NCBI GenBank assembly: GCA_964473735.1
Contig: CAYYQD010000004.1
Coordinates: 1 to 59,933 of the forward strand
Source of the DNA: JAADCS01 sp964473735
Lineage (GTDB): Bacteria; Hydrothermota; Hydrothermia; LBFQ01
Direction: 5' to 3'
Length of the DNA stretch: 59,933 bases
Position 1 is the first letter of the stretch, and the number at the start of each line of letters is the position of its first letter. Shown here piece by piece: positions 9,165 to 17,258 of this stretch. The translations under genes and the position numbers were made by a program. Below the pieces are notes generated by a model that saw only the letters and a program-made list of their open reading frames with translations, searched no databases and was not told where the DNA came from.

Positions 9165-10949
9165 ATGTGGCTCCTCGTTGCTTACTCGCACGATTTCTAT
9201 ATGGTCCCGATGAGGGACAGCGTCAGGCTCGCCACGGACGTCTATAAGCCGACCCTTTACACGGGGAGGCTGCACACCATCCTGGTGCGGACCCCTTACG
9301 ACCGTACGGCCGTGGGTTTAAACGCCTTCATACCTTACATAACCGACGTCAGAGGCTACGCTCTGGTGATACAGAGCGTCAGGGGTTATCAGGGTAGCGA
9401 GGGGGACCCTCAGGTGTTCCGCACGGACGCGTGGGGGGAACTTCAGGACGGGTACGACGCCGTTCAGTGGATAATCTCGCAGGACTGGTCCAGCGGGAAG
9501 GTGTGCGGGGCGTGGTTCTCGGCCATGGGGATAACCCAGTACCTGCTGGCCGGCACCTATCACCCGGCCTACAAGTGCGCCGTTCCCCTCGTAGGTGCGG
9601 CGGACCTGTACCACTACGCCGCCTTTCAGGGCGGGGAGTTCAGGAAGAATCTGGTGGAGAACTGGTTGGGGGGCCTCGGTACCCCCTTCCTGATAGACAC
9701 GGTCGCCTCCCATCCCTCCTACGACAGCTCGTGGTACATCCTGAACCTGAACAGGAGGGTCTCCGGTGTGAATATTCCCATGCTTCACTTTGCAGGGTGG
9801 TTTGACCTCTTCCTTGAGAGCCAGATTGAGATATGGAACAGGCTCCAGTTTCAGGGCGGCCCCTTAGCCCGCGGAAACCAGAAGCTGATAATAGGACCGT
9901 GGACCCACCTCGCCTTCGGGCAGGCGGATCAGGGGGACATCTCCTTCCCATCCAACGCCTCCCTACCCGTCACCACGTTGGTTGATATGATAGCGGACTG
10001 GTACGACTACTGGCTCAAGGGGGAGAGCAACGGGGTGGAGGACTGGCCTCCTGTCAAGTTCTACGTAATGGGGCTGAACGAGTGGGCCACGGCCGACACC
10101 TTCCCCCCACGGGGGATACGCTACCGCCGTTGGTACCTTCACGGGGACGGGAGTATAAGCATCCTGCCCCCCGCGGCTCCGGACAGCTTCTCGGCCTACA
10201 CCTACGACCCCAACGACCCCACCCCCTCCATCGGTGGAAACGAGATGGACCTTCCCGGTGGGGACGGACCGAAGGACCAGAGACCCCTCCTAACCCGGAG
10301 CGACGTTTTAGTCTTCCAGACAGAACCTTTAACGGACACCCTGGTGGTCATAGGGAGCGTAAAGGCCAAGCTCTACGTGGAGAGCGACAGGTACGATACG
10401 GACTTTATCGTCAGAATAGCCGACGTGTATCCGGACGGTACGGCCATGCTGGTAGCCGACGGCATAATCAAGGCCCGGTACCGGTACGGCTTTGACCGGG
10501 AGGTTCTCCTGACCCCCGGGAGCATAGACTCCGTTGAGGTGAAGGTCTGGAGTACGGCGTGGGCCTTTCTGCCGGGGCACAGGCTCATGGCCATAATCTC
10601 CTCCGCCAGCTACCCGAGGTTTGAGGCCAACCCCAACAACGGAGGCCCCTTCGTGAGGGACGACACCCTCCGCTTGGTAGCCCACAACCGTATATACCAC
10701 TCCCCCCAGTACCCCTCCTACCTCGCCATCCCCATGCTCCCCTCCACGGACGTTAGGGAGTACGTGGGCATAGAGGGGCTTCCGGATTACACCCTGAAGG
10801 GCAGGAGGATATGTTCGGAGGTGTCGGCCCGGATATACGACCTCTCGGGAAGACTCCTGTTCTCCGGAAAGGGATGTACTAAAAATCTCCCCATCGGCGC
10901 CTACTTCGTAAAAACCCGCCGGAAGACCGGAAAGGTTATAGTCAGGTGA
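9165..10949 (+). CDS. CocE/NonD-family (S15-type) hydrolase with sorting tail
   Basis: 594 residues. The alpha/beta hydrolase triad is visible: Ser119 in WFSAMGITQ, Asp214 in GWFDLF, and His248 in GPWTH. The C-terminal jelly-roll of X-Pro dipeptidyl-peptidase/cocaine-esterase relatives follows (residues ~330-540). The end, IYDLSGRLLFSG...GAYFVKT...KVIVR, is a T9SS type A-like tail, so the enzyme is inferred to act outside the cell on peptides or esters. TAAAAT (9153-9158) ends 6 bases before the ATG. The stop codon abuts the stop of the convergent endonuclease gene with no base between. Confidence 0.85.
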   Translation: MWLLVAYSHDFYMVPMRDSVRLATDVYKPTLYTGRLHTILVRTPYDRTAVGLNAFIPYITDVRGYALVIQSVRGYQGSEGDPQVFRTDAWGELQDGYDAVQWIISQDWSSGKVCGAWFSAMGITQYLLAGTYHPAYKCAVPLVGAADLYHYAAFQGGEFRKNLVENWLGGLGTPFLIDTVASHPSYDSSWYILNLNRRVSGVNIPMLHFAGWFDLFLESQIEIWNRLQFQGGPLARGNQKLIIGPWTHLAFGQADQGDISFPSNASLPVTTLVDMIADWYDYWLKGESNGVEDWPPVKFYVMGLNEWATADTFPPRGIRYRRWYLHGDGSISILPPAAPDSFSAYTYDPNDPTPSIGGNEMDLPGGDGPKDQRPLLTRSDVLVFQTEPLTDTLVVIGSVKAKLYVESDRYDTDFIVRIADVYPDGTAMLVADGIIKARYRYGFDREVLLTPGSIDSVEVKVWSTAWAFLPGHRLMAIISSASYPRFEANPNNGGPFVRDDTLRLVAHNRIYHSPQYPSYLAIPMLPSTDVREYVGIEGLPDYTLKGRRICSEVSARIYDLSGRLLFSGKGCTKNLPIGAYFVKTRRKTGKVIVR

Positions 10950-11636
10950 TCAGAGGCGAATACGCCGGGTGCCCTTCAGGTACTCCACAGAGGGACTGAC
11001 GGAGTAGCACAGGTCCGATATAGGACACATGAGACACTTGGGCTTACGGGCCGAACATATCTTGTTCGCGTGCTCCTTCAGGGCTAAGTAGAGCTCTTTA
11101 TGGGGCACTCCCTCTATGCTCTCAAAGTACTCGCTTATCATCTCCTCGGTGGCGTTGTTGCCTAAGATACCCAAGCGACGGATCACCCTCTTTATGTGGG
11201 TATCAACGGGGAAGACGGGCATACCGAAGCTGAAGGCCAAAATATAGCGAACGCTCCGGGAGGGTATGCCCCTTATCTGTTTGAGGACCTCTATCGCCTC
11301 CTTGGGTTCAAGGTCCTTTATCCACGATAGGTCCCAGTTATGCTCGGCGACGAAACGGAGGAAACGCTTTATGTAGTTCGTCTTCTTGTTGGAGTAGCCG
11401 GCCACCCGTATGGCCTCCGCCACTTTCCAATCCGGAGCGTTGAGGACCTCCTCCCACGACCCGAACCGGGTGCGGAGGTTCTTGTAGGCCTCGTTTACGA
11501 CCTTCTCGCTGGCGTTCTGACCGGCCAATATGAACTTTACGATGAGCTCTATGGGGTCCTTCGGCTCCAACTCCCTGGGATCCGGGGGAAAAGTCTCAAG
11601 CAAAACCTTTATAAAATCACCGACCTCAACCTTCAC
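10950..11636 (-). CDS. Endonuclease III-like DNA glycosylase, catalytic Lys replaced by Arg
   Basis: 228 residues of the HhH-GPD family. The helix-hairpin-helix (IRGIPSRS, 121-128), the catalytic Asp145 in VDTH, and the C-terminal 4Fe-4S loop C-x6-C-x2-C-x5-C (CSARKPKC...C..C) are all present. In E. coli Nth the HhH reads LPGVGRKT with catalytic Lys120; here the aligned residue is Arg127. The family role is removal of damaged bases in base-excision repair. With Lys lost, a monofunctional glycosylase is more likely than a glycosylase/AP lyase (inference). GTG start with TATAAT 8 bases upstream. Confidence 0.85.
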   Translation of the reverse strand: MKVEVGDFIKVLLETFPPDPRELEPKDPIELIVKFILAGQNASEKVVNEAYKNLRTRFGSWEEVLNAPDWKVAEAIRVAGYSNKKTNYIKRFLRFVAEHNWDLSWIKDLEPKEAIEVLKQIRGIPSRSVRYILAFSFGMPVFPVDTHIKRVIRRLGILGNNATEEMISEYFESIEGVPHKELYLALKEHANKICSARKPKCLMCPISDLCYSVSPSVEYLKGTRRIRL

Positions 11637-11644
11637 AAGAAGGG

Positions 11645-11650
11645 ATTATA
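11645..11650 (-). promoter_or_regulatory. -10 box, leaderless
   Basis: TATAAT, 8 bases before the Nth-like GTG. Confidence 0.65.
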
Positions 11651-11803
11651 CGGCCGAAAATGGGGGTAGAGATAGGGTCATAAACGGAGCATGCGGGTAA
11701 AGGGCGCATATTCGGACCTACGGAAACTGCAAAGGATAACTTGAAGTAGCACTTTTTTGTGTAAGGAAGTTTTATCTTTAGAGAAGTTTCCGACGAGCGG
11801 CCT

Positions 11804-11809
11804 TACAAT
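11804..11809 (+). promoter_or_regulatory. -10 box with short leader
   Basis: TACAAT; an mRNA from here would carry ATG 11820, a 5-codon frame (MGLKS) ending at 11837, then the gene at 11852. Confidence 0.4.
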
Positions 11810-11851
11810 GAGCGGTGCGATGGGGCTGAAATCCTGAGCATCTTAAGAGCT

Positions 11852-12352
11852 ATGATGTCTAAGTTGGACAAGTTAGATAAGCTGGACAAGCTGGACAAGT
11901 TGGATAAGCTGAACAGACTGGACGAGATAACTACCATCCTAAAAGGCATAAAGGAGGCCATTGACGCCAAGGTTTCCGACACCGAAACCCGGATGGTGCT
12001 AAAGGTTCGCCCTAAGGAGACCGTGATAGCGCTTAAACCGGACCTCTTACCCGGAGGGAGGGCGATGGCCGATGCCGTCTTCGTATATTCGCGCGGTGGC
12101 AAGACCGTGGCGCGTATCGTTGAGGCCAGGGCCGTATGGGGAAGGGATACCACGTGGGATAGGATCCTTGAGAAGTTTGAGAACACACGGGAGTACGTTG
12201 AGGAGATGGTGCGGGAAGGACGCTTACCCTCCGTGGAGGAGTACGAACACTTCGTGGTGGTGAAGCTCTCCAAGCCTCTCGCTCCTCCGGAGAACGTGAG
12301 AGTGGTGGAGCTCACCCTTAAGGAGGTTGAGGGTGAAAGGGGGAAGCTATAG
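11852..12352 (+). CDS. Unrecognised protein with N-terminal KLD repeats, possible PD-(D/E)XK-like fold
   Basis: 166 residues, not recognised. After MMS come five KLD units, then KLN and RLD, encoded by a 9-bp tandem repeat; this should form a charged amphipathic helix or coiled coil. The rest is alpha/beta. ADAVFV followed by ARIVEARAVW resembles the D...E-x-K core of restriction-like nucleases, with Arg in place of Lys, but this is a weak guess. No other start codon exists in frame between the upstream stop at 11762 and 11852. A TACAAT box at 11804-11809 would start an mRNA about 35 bases upstream that also carries a 5-codon reading frame. Confidence 0.5.
   Translation: MMSKLDKLDKLDKLDKLDKLNRLDEITTILKGIKEAIDAKVSDTETRMVLKVRPKETVIALKPDLLPGGRAMADAVFVYSRGGKTVARIVEARAVWGRDTTWDRILEKFENTREYVEEMVREGRLPSVEEYEHFVVVKLSKPLAPPENVRVVELTLKEVEGERGKL
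11861..11923 (+). repeat. 9-bp tandem repeat in coding sequence
   Basis: Seven units of AAGYTGGAC type, with synonymous changes between units, encoding KLD x5, KLN and RLD. Confidence 0.9.
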
Positions 12353-12410
12353 CCTTAGAACGCATCAACTCACGATTCAAGGGTAGAAAGCCCGGGTATC
12401 TATAAGCGTG

Positions 12411-12448
12411 GGTACCACTCTGGGTATAAATCCTGCAGAAGTGGTACC
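12411..12448 (+). repeat. 38-bp intergenic element, copy 1
   Basis: Arms GGTACCACT and AGTGGTACC (perfect 9-bp inverted repeat) around a 20-base core CTGGGTATAAATCCTGCAGA. Confidence 0.85.
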
Positions 12449-12506
12449 GTGGACGGACGGCCCCGTACCCATTTTCTCCCTACCGGCACGGCAAACTTAC
12501 GGCTAC

Positions 12507-12540
12507 TAAATAACGTTGAGCATCATGGGAACGTTATTTA
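12507..12540. promoter_or_regulatory. 11-bp inverted repeat around a start codon
   Basis: TAAATAACGTT (12507-12517) and AACGTTATTTA (12530-12540) flank ATG 12525, which would sit in the loop of an RNA hairpin; as DNA it could be an operator. Confidence 0.6.
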
Positions 12541-13196
12541 ACGTGTGGGTGCTGAGCTTGATTGGTGGGAGGACGGTGGTAAGAGAGTGGGATGTGAAGG
12601 CATCTGTGAGAGATTCCCTAATCACGCGCCTTATAGATCCCGATACGGGAGCAAAATCCACCTTCATCATAGGTAAAACGGGCGGAAAACGTGTGATCGT
12701 TTCCCTCTTCGCTACACCCGTAGAGGAAAAGGGTAAGATGGCTCTTGGGATGGAAGTGAGAATTGGAACGGTGGCTGTGGGCGGGAGTAGATACGGTGCA
12801 TTTATGAACGTTTCCCGGGATACTCTGAACACCCTACTGAAGGCCACGGAAAAGGCCGTAAAAGTTGCGAAACTCAAACAGCTGGACGATGGAACCTTCA
12901 TGTTAGAATTGGCATACGGTGATGAATACGGCTACCAATTTGAAATATGGGTAAGAAGACCTGACGGACTATGGTACGCCCTATATCACTTTTTGAAGGG
13001 AATCTGCGAGGATACACCCCCACCGGCCATTTACTCCACCCTGCTTCCGTCCGGCACTTTGAGGTATGAGATGATCTGCGGTCAAACGGTGAGGATATAC
13101 GGAGCTTTTAACGAAGAAACGCTTGAGCATATCTACCACCTGACGGGATCTCCGGAAGAAAGCCATGAGACGGACGTGGTTGTAATGAAATGGTAA
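12525..13196 (+). CDS. Unrecognised protein of the 11.6-13.2 kb island
   Basis: 223 residues from ATG 12525; a TTG at 12516 in the same frame would add three residues. No known domain is seen. The N-terminal half is beta-rich (VSLFATPVEEKGKMALGMEVRIG) and the C-terminal half has many aromatic residues and two Cys. The coding sequence looks less GC-rich than its neighbours. A perfect 11-bp inverted repeat flanks the start codon (12507-12517 / 12530-12540) and could sequester it in a hairpin or bind a repressor. It lies 77 bases after the first 38-bp intergenic element. Confidence 0.5.
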   Translation: MGTLFNVWVLSLIGGRTVVREWDVKASVRDSLITRLIDPDTGAKSTFIIGKTGGKRVIVSLFATPVEEKGKMALGMEVRIGTVAVGGSRYGAFMNVSRDTLNTLLKATEKAVKVAKLKQLDDGTFMLELAYGDEYGYQFEIWVRRPDGLWYALYHFLKGICEDTPPPAIYSTLLPSGTLRYEMICGQTVRIYGAFNEETLEHIYHLTGSPEESHETDVVVMKW

Positions 13197-13274
13197 TGGA
13201 AAAATGGAAAACGGCACGCTCCCATCCCCTACGGTTTATCGGGACGGCTCAAGACCCGGTCACCTTAAAGTGTC

Positions 13275-14552
13275 CTACCTCCTTAGGACCCTCCTTACAC
13301 CCTCCGGTGTTCTGATGAGCCTTATACCTTTCGGGTTTCTCACCTTCCTGCCCGCCGGGTCGTATATGCCGAACCCACCTCTGCACACCCCAGAGGACCT
13401 TTCGGAGACGGATACGGGGACGCACGCCGGTAATACCTCGGCGGATAAGGGGGATACGACCGGATCCACATCGCGGGACAGACTCAGGGGACTGGAGACC
13501 ACACCCATGCTATCCGAAGTGATACTGGTGTTAGATACGCTCAGGGAATAAGGTTGGGTACATGAGAGGAGGCCGTTGTCCGCGCTCACCCTCACCAGAT
13601 AGGCCGTGTCCGTATAGGAGGACGTAATATCACCGTAGGCAAAGAGGTAGTTCCCCCTAACGCCTACATCAAAGAATATGTGGTTGTAGGATGTGTCGGT
13701 GTTGTAGGTCCTGCTCCATATCGGACTCCCGGTGCTATCAAGCTTGGCCACGTAATACGCCGCCACGTAGATACCTGTACTATCCGTCGTCATGGCCCTG
13801 AGGTTTCCGTTTATCATCTTCGCCCAGAGAACCGAACCGCTCCCGTCAAGATGCAGGAGAAAGGAGCTGGAACCCGTGACGGATACCACAAGCCCGTTTC
13901 CGAGGGGGGCTATGGAGTGAGTCTTTACCCCTAAAGTCACACTAACCCCGTAGCGCTTTGCCCATTGAACGTTGCCCGACGTGTCCAGCTTTACCACCAC
14001 CAGATTGGAGAGGGAGTCGGTGGCAACCATGTACAACCCCCCCGTGTGCCATACGATGCCTCCCGGATGGCGTAGACCTCCGAACACTCTGGCCGTCTGC
14101 AGGTTTCCCATGGTGTCCAGAGACACGAGGGCGGGGACGTAGGAGGATAGGGCGGTATCGTAGATACGGTACAGGAGCAGGATTTTCGTACCGATCCAGA
14201 TAACGGATTCGGTGGATACGTAAAGGTACGAGGACGGAAAGTCGTAGGAAGCGCTCCACAGCAGGGAGCCATCCTCCGCGAAGGAGTAAAGGCCCGACCC
14301 CCCGGCCACCACGTACCCTCCCGGATACCTCCCCACACTCTGCGGGTCAAAGCTCAGGCCCTTCTGCCAGACGATATTCCCCGCCGAATCCACCTTCAGA
14401 ACCCCGTAACTCGCAGCGAGCACTGTCCCCCCGTCCGGTGTCGGCCATACCGTCCCAAAAGCCGCCTTCCGGAACACCTTGAGGGACATCGGAGAGGCGT
14501 ACCCCAGTCCCGCAAAGACAACGGGGGAAGCTATCGCTAAATACACCTTCAT
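13275..14552 (-). CDS. Secreted beta-propeller protein with T9SS-like sorting tail
   Basis: 425 residues. Blocks like VVKLDTSGNVQWAKRYG and AKLDTGSPIWSRTYN-type repeats (W at the strand end) recur and make a propeller related in style to the protein at 5323-6774. It has an N-terminal hydrophobic segment (VYLAIASPVVFAGLGYASP) suited to export. The end, FGIYDPAGRKVRNPKG...IRLIRT...RRVLRR, fits the YD..GR sorting-tail pattern but is more basic than the others. The start has only a weak -10-like TAACAT (14562-14567), 9 bases upstream. The ligand is unknown. Confidence 0.7.
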   Translation of the reverse strand: MKVYLAIASPVVFAGLGYASPMSLKVFRKAAFGTVWPTPDGGTVLAASYGVLKVDSAGNIVWQKGLSFDPQSVGRYPGGYVVAGGSGLYSFAEDGSLLWSASYDFPSSYLYVSTESVIWIGTKILLLYRIYDTALSSYVPALVSLDTMGNLQTARVFGGLRHPGGIVWHTGGLYMVATDSLSNLVVVKLDTSGNVQWAKRYGVSVTLGVKTHSIAPLGNGLVVSVTGSSSFLLHLDGSGSVLWAKMINGNLRAMTTDSTGIYVAAYYVAKLDSTGSPIWSRTYNTDTSYNHIFFDVGVRGNYLFAYGDITSSYTDTAYLVRVSADNGLLSCTQPYSLSVSNTSITSDSMGVVSSPLSLSRDVDPVVSPLSAEVLPACVPVSVSERSSGVCRGGFGIYDPAGRKVRNPKGIRLIRTPEGVRRVLRR

Positions 14553-14592
14553 AGTACCGGAATGTTAGACGGGCGATAGGGGGCCATCTGCA

Positions 14593-14607
14593 GGTAGTTA
14601 AACTACC
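14593..14607. promoter_or_regulatory. 15-bp perfect palindrome
   Basis: GGTAGTT-A-AACTACC in the 256-base gap upstream of the propeller gene starting at 14552; operator-like. The rest of the gap (14553-14808) holds a CATATC/GATATG pair at 14618-14640 and nothing else I can name. Confidence 0.45.
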
Positions 14608-14808
14608 CGTGTTGAACCATATCTTCCCCTTCGTGATATGAACCCACATAACGGCAGCCGCATACCAGAGATAAGTTCCACGCAGCGTAATTCGGCCATC
14701 CTACCATTGTTGGGCTAACTGATACACCCGAACCCAAAATTCAGGTAGGCCGTTAAAACGTCCGTATAGCTGATGGAAGCATGAACACAGGAGAGGGGTC
14801 TATACGAC

Positions 14809-15447
14809 CTATCGCCCTGCTGCTCTCTTTACCGCCTTCAGGACCTTTTCGGGATCTGCCGCGCTCCCCTTGTAGTAATCTACGATGTTCCCGTTGGGGT
14901 CCACCACGTGTATCCTGTCCGTATGGACTATCTCGTAGCTATAGACCGTATCCACGACCACCTTACCGCCCACCGTGTCCGTCCTGACCTCCACGTCCAT
15001 CGGCCCGACCTCAACCACTATCCCGAGGTCCTTCATGAGGGAGTCTATAACGTCCCGGTCCCCCGTCAGGAAGATCCAGTTGGACGTGTCAACCCTGTAG
15101 AGCGTAGCGTACTCCTTCAGTACCTCCGGCTTATCCCTGCGGGGGTCAAAGGAGATACTTACGAAAAGCACCCTGGACCTGAGTGAGGGGTCCGCGTTTA
15201 CGAGCCTCTGGATCTTCTTCATGTTGCTGGTTATGAAGGGGCAGATGTCCGGGCAGTGGGTGTAGATGTACCCCACGACCAGCACCTTACCCTTGAGGTC
15301 GTCCAGTTTGACCGTATCCCCGTTCTGGTTCACCAAGACGTACCCCTTTCCATAGGGAAAACGGTGGGCGTAGTTAAGGCCCTTACCACATCCGAAAGCC
15401 CCCGCTCCCAACGCCCCCAGTGCCAGAGCTAAGAGTAGGCGACGCAT
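14809..15447 (-). CDS. SCO1/SenC-family lipoprotein (copper/thioredoxin-like)
   Basis: 212 residues. The N-terminal signal ends in GAFGC (Cys20), a lipobox-like site, so it is probably a membrane-anchored lipoprotein. The thioredoxin-fold CPDIC motif (Cys65, Cys69) and a conserved His (His175 in EIVHT) are the copper-binding set of SCO proteins, which deliver Cu(I) to cytochrome oxidase CuA or act as thiol reductases. A ~17-residue insert (VEVRTDTVGGKVVVDTV) precedes the His. No oxidase gene is in the window. TAGAAT (15457-15462) ends 9 bases before the ATG; divergent from sdhA. Confidence 0.88.
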   Translation of the reverse strand: MRRLLLALALGALGAGAFGCGKGLNYAHRFPYGKGYVLVNQNGDTVKLDDLKGKVLVVGYIYTHCPDICPFITSNMKKIQRLVNADPSLRSRVLFVSISFDPRRDKPEVLKEYATLYRVDTSNWIFLTGDRDVIDSLMKDLGIVVEVGPMDVEVRTDTVGGKVVVDTVYSYEIVHTDRIHVVDPNGNIVDYYKGSAADPEKVLKAVKRAAGR

Positions 15448-15456
15448 GAAGTTCCA

Positions 15457-15462
15457 ATTCTA
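15457..15462 (-). promoter_or_regulatory. -10 box, leaderless
   Basis: TAGAAT, 9 bases before the SCO1-like ATG. Confidence 0.6.
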
Positions 15463-15494
15463 CGGTTGGTGGCACACGGTACAGCCGGCGGGGG

Positions 15495-15500
15495 TAGAAT
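15495..15500 (+). promoter_or_regulatory. -10 box, leaderless
   Basis: TAGAAT, 9 bases before sdhA. Confidence 0.6.
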
Positions 15501-15509
15501 TACAGGCCT

Positions 15510-17258
15510 ATGAAAATTTCAAGGGTCCATAGGTACGACGTCGTCATCTTGGGCGCGGGGTTGGCCGGTTTGAGGGCGGCTACCGAGATTGCACGTAAGT
15601 TCGGAGACAAGGTTAAGGTCGGGATAGTCTCCAAGGTACAGCTCATGAGGGCCCACTCCGTGTGCGCGGAGGGGGGTACGGCGGCCGTTTTAAGGCCGGA
15701 GGAGGGGGATTCCTTTGAACTTCACGCCTGGGACACGATAAAGGGAAGCGACTTCTTAGCCGACCAGGACGTTGTGTTCCGTTTCGTTAAGATGATGCCC
15801 TACGAGATCCTCCTACTGGATCACTGGGGGATACCGTGGTCCAGAAAACCCGACGGCAAGATAAACACCCGCCCCTTCGGAGGACACTCCTTCTTCCGTA
15901 CGGTATTCGCACAGGACAAAACGGGCTTCTTTGAGATGCAGACTCTGTACGATACCCTCCTGAAGTTCTCCAACTACGACCGGCACGACGAGGTCTTCGC
16001 CACCCACATAATAATGAAGGACGGAAAGTTCGCCGGACTTACGGCCATAGACCTGGTGCACGGCGAGGCCGTTCTCATAACGGGTAAGGTTCTCATAATA
16101 GCGACCGGAGGGGCCGGAAGGCTTTACGGTTTCACCACCTACTCCCACTCCGTTACCGGGGACGGTCTGGCCATGGCCTACAGGGTGGGGATCCCATTAA
16201 AGGATATGGAGTTCATCCAGTTCCACCCCACGGGCCTCGTACCCTCGGGAATACTCGTGACGGAGGGGGCCAGAGGGGAAGGGGGCTACCTGCGGAACAA
16301 CACGGGGGAGAGGTTCATGAAGAAGTACGCCCCCAGCAAGATGGAGCTGGCCCCGAGGGACATCGTCTCCCGTGCGGAGATGACGGAGATAGAGGAAGGT
16401 AGAGGTTTCAAGGGGCCCGACGGCCTTGACTACGTACACCTTGACCTGACCCACTTGGGTAGGGCCAAGATACTGGAGAGGCTACCCCTGATAAGGGAGC
16501 TGGCCATAAAGTTCGCCGGCGTAGACCCCATAGAGGAGCCCATACCCGTCAGGCCGGTGGCCCACTACTCAATGGGTGGTATTCACGCCAACATAGACGG
16601 TCAGGTCATGTGGGACGGTGAGAGGGTGGTGGAGAACGTCTTCACAGCGGGTGAGGCCGCCTGCCTTTCCCTCCACGGTGCCAACCGTCTGGGATCCAAC
16701 TCCACGGCAGAGTGTCTGGTCTGGGGCCGCATAACCGGGGAGCTGGCCGCCCAGTACGCCCTCGCCAACGAGTACAATTTCAAGGAGGAGGAGGTCCTTC
16801 AGGAGGCGGAAAAGGAGTTCAAGAGGATAGAGGGGATCCTCAACAGGAAGGGGGAGGAGAGCCCCTACAGGATAAGGAGAGAGCTCCAGCGCACTATGGA
16901 CCTCAACGTGGGGGTGTTCCGCACCCGGGACGGCCTTGAGAAGGCTCTGGACAAGATAAGGGAGCTGAAGGAAAGGTTCAAGAAGGTAGGGGTGAAGGAT
17001 AAGAGCCTCGTCTGGAACACGGACCTGATCTTCACCTTAGAGACGGAGTTCCTTCTGGACTTGGCCGAGGTGGTGGCCATGGGAGCCCTACTGCGGGAGG
17101 AGAGTCGCGGTGGGCACTTCCGCAGGGACTTCCCCAAGAGGGACGACGAGAAGTGGCTGAAGCACACCTTAGCCTTCAGAGGGGAAGACGGCAGCCCCCG
17201 GTACGATTACATCCCCGTGAATATAACCTACTGGAAGCCGGTAGAGAGGAAGTACTGA
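15510..17258 (+). CDS. sdhA: Succinate dehydrogenase/fumarate reductase flavoprotein subunit
   Basis: 582 residues, normal family length. The FAD Rossmann start GAGLAGLRAATE is at residues 15-26. His49 in RAHSVCAEGG corresponds to the histidine that carries covalent FAD. GGHSFFRTVF, HPTG, ARGEGG and RDIVSRAE follow the substrate- and FAD-site order of the family. It oxidises succinate or reduces fumarate on the cytoplasmic face of the membrane complex. The iron-sulfur and membrane subunits are not next to it, which is unusual. TAGAAT (15495-15500) ends 9 bases before the ATG. It overlaps yidD by one base. It could instead be an L-aspartate oxidase relative, but the motifs favour SdhA/FrdA. 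Confidence 0.9.
   Translation: MKISRVHRYDVVILGAGLAGLRAATEIARKFGDKVKVGIVSKVQLMRAHSVCAEGGTAAVLRPEEGDSFELHAWDTIKGSDFLADQDVVFRFVKMMPYEILLLDHWGIPWSRKPDGKINTRPFGGHSFFRTVFAQDKTGFFEMQTLYDTLLKFSNYDRHDEVFATHIIMKDGKFAGLTAIDLVHGEAVLITGKVLIIATGGAGRLYGFTTYSHSVTGDGLAMAYRVGIPLKDMEFIQFHPTGLVPSGILVTEGARGEGGYLRNNTGERFMKKYAPSKMELAPRDIVSRAEMTEIEEGRGFKGPDGLDYVHLDLTHLGRAKILERLPLIRELAIKFAGVDPIEEPIPVRPVAHYSMGGIHANIDGQVMWDGERVVENVFTAGEAACLSLHGANRLGSNSTAECLVWGRITGELAAQYALANEYNFKEEEVLQEAEKEFKRIEGILNRKGEESPYRIRRELQRTMDLNVGVFRTRDGLEKALDKIRELKERFKKVGVKDKSLVWNTDLIFTLETEFLLDLAEVVAMGALLREESRGGHFRRDFPKRDDEKWLKHTLAFRGEDGSPRYDYIPVNITYWKPVERKY

Noticed and set aside
11716..11753. AGTAGCACT as an arm of the 38-bp element
   Set aside because: The expected partner arm and the core do not match.
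14581..14680. tRNA-like look (TTGAACC near short stems)
   Set aside because: No acceptor and anticodon stems can be paired at tRNA distances on either strand.
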